Notes under the pieces: generated by a model
The model's input: only the letters and a program-made list of their open reading frames with translations
Databases searched by the model: none
What the model was told of the DNA's origin: nothing
Shown: positions 63,294 to 64,000 of the stretch, one piece after another
How positions within the stretch are numbered: the stretch's first letter is position 1
Layout of the letters: every line of letters starts with the position of its first letter
Assembly: GCA_943329075.2 (NCBI GenBank)
Contig: CALQCM020000018.1
Span: forward strand, 1-64,000
Direction of reading: 5' to 3'
Source: Chitinophaga pinensis
GTDB lineage: Bacteria > Pseudomonadota > Gammaproteobacteria > Burkholderiales > SG8-41
DNA: 64,000 bases
Program-made: the position numbers and the translations under genes

Positions 63294-64000
63294 ATGAAGC
63301 AATACAGGATTGCCTATATTCCGGGCGACGGCATCGGCAAGGAGACCGGCCCCGAGGGCCTGCGCGTGCTGGAGGCTGCCGCACGCAAATTCGGTTTCGA
63401 ACTGAAGTTTGATGAATACGACTGGAGTTGCGACTACTACAAAAAACACGGCCGCATGATGCCCGAGGACGGTCTTGAACAGGTGCGCCAACACGATGCG
63501 ATTTTTTTCGGCGCCGCCGGCTGGCCGGCCACCGTGCCCGACCATATTTCGCTGTGGGGTCTGTTGATTCCGTTCCGCCGCAATTTTCAGCAGTACGTGA
63601 ACCTGCGGCCGGTACGTCTGATGCCGGGTGTCAAATGTCCGCTCGCCGATCGTAAAGTCGGCGACATCGATTTCTGGGTGGTGCGCGAAAACAGCGAGGG
63701 TGAATACTCGTCGATCGGCGGACGCATGTACAGCGACACCGAAAACGAATTCGCCACGCAGCAGGCGATTTTTTCACGGCGCGGCACCGACCGCATCATG
63801 AAATTCGCGTTCGAACTCGCGATGAAGGGCAAGAAGAAGCACGTCACTTCGGCGACGAAATCCAACGGCATCTCGATCTCCATGCCGTACTGGGACGAGC
63901 GCTTCAAGGCGATGTCCGCGCAGTACCCGGACATCCGCGCCGACCAGTATCACATCGATATTCTGACCGCGCATTTCGTCATGCATCCGGACTGGTTCGA
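63294..64000 (+). CDS. Tartrate dehydrogenase-like enzyme (partial, runs off the window)
   Basis: The first 235 codons of an NAD-dependent beta-decarboxylating dehydrogenase of the isopropylmalate dehydrogenase family. It starts MKQYRIAYIPGDGIGKETGP (nucleotide strand). Distinctive tartrate-dehydrogenase segments: FFGAAGWPATVPDHISLWG, NFQQYVNLRPVRLMPGV and IDFWVVRENSEGEYSSIGGR, with the substrate Arg set. HVTSATKSNGISISMPYWDE includes the Lys of the metal/substrate site. Leu-dehydrogenases would have a different LRPV context. Upstream 95 bases contain nothing but a ribosome site. It fits the organic-acid diet implied by the Bug genes. Confidence 0.88.
   Translation, partial: MKQYRIAYIPGDGIGKETGPEGLRVLEAAARKFGFELKFDEYDWSCDYYKKHGRMMPEDGLEQVRQHDAIFFGAAGWPATVPDHISLWGLLIPFRRNFQQYVNLRPVRLMPGVKCPLADRKVGDIDFWVVRENSEGEYSSIGGRMYSDTENEFATQQAIFSRRGTDRIMKFAFELAMKGKKKHVTSATKSNGISISMPYWDERFKAMSAQYPDIRADQYHIDILTAHFVMHPDWF

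Overview
The window is a GC-rich, gene-dense chromosomal segment that looks betaproteobacterial, probably Burkholderiales or a close relative. The grounds are eleven Bug-type (TctC-like) periplasmic solute-binding proteins, a double-length UvrA, a phasin, birA-coaX-SPOR and rsmI/lpoA/yraN/diaA/dolP gene blocks, and a type A RNase P RNA. No tRNA, rRNA, insertion sequence, phage or CRISPR array was seen.

Layout. 1-5.4 kb: edge of a possible UGSC-type gene, then five Bug genes including a tandem duplicate pair. 5.5-12.6 kb: an SDR divergent from an alpha-oxoamine synthase, a PDC-hydrolase-like amidohydrolase, another Bug gene, a large secreted hydrolase and two very small envelope proteins. 12.6-19.7 kb: a glutaredoxin-like protein, a 1998-residue tandem UvrA carrying four in-frame blocks of repeat sequence, and a hemerythrin. 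19.8-28.7 kb: an EamA exporter, a second large hydrolase, ettA, FKBP, a zinc-ribbon protein, an amidase and Bug. 28.8-38 kb: a DUF748 envelope protein, EamA, SDR, GMC oxidoreductase, a ChaA-like antiporter and an unknown lipoprotein. 38-53 kb: higBA, two ketopantoate-reductase paralogues, Bug plus cupin, a tightly coupled Bug-Bug-monooxygenase-Pcp operon, pirin, phasin, glnS, Bug and peptidase E. 53-54.4 kb: a decayed iron-uptake locus (Fur box, hemP with a nonsense codon, TonB receptor remnant). 54.6-64 kb: housekeeping genes (birA-coaX-SPOR, rfaE2, dolP-diaA-yraN-lpoA divergent from rsmI, pyrC, rnpB) and the start of a tartrate dehydrogenase.

How the genes fit together. The accessory half suggests scavenging of small organic acids: many binding proteins, none next to TctA/TctB membrane genes, interleaved with single catabolic or modifying enzymes. 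Intergenic regions carry at least five short palindromic or tandem repeat families; three of these families also occur inside uvrA without breaking its frame. The most unusual items are the repeat-invaded double uvrA, the dying Fur/hemP/TonB locus, and the overlapping operon joining two Bug proteins to a NicC-like monooxygenase and a pyroglutamyl peptidase. I did not find a convincing wholly new multi-gene system. All product names are from reading the sequence, with no database search.
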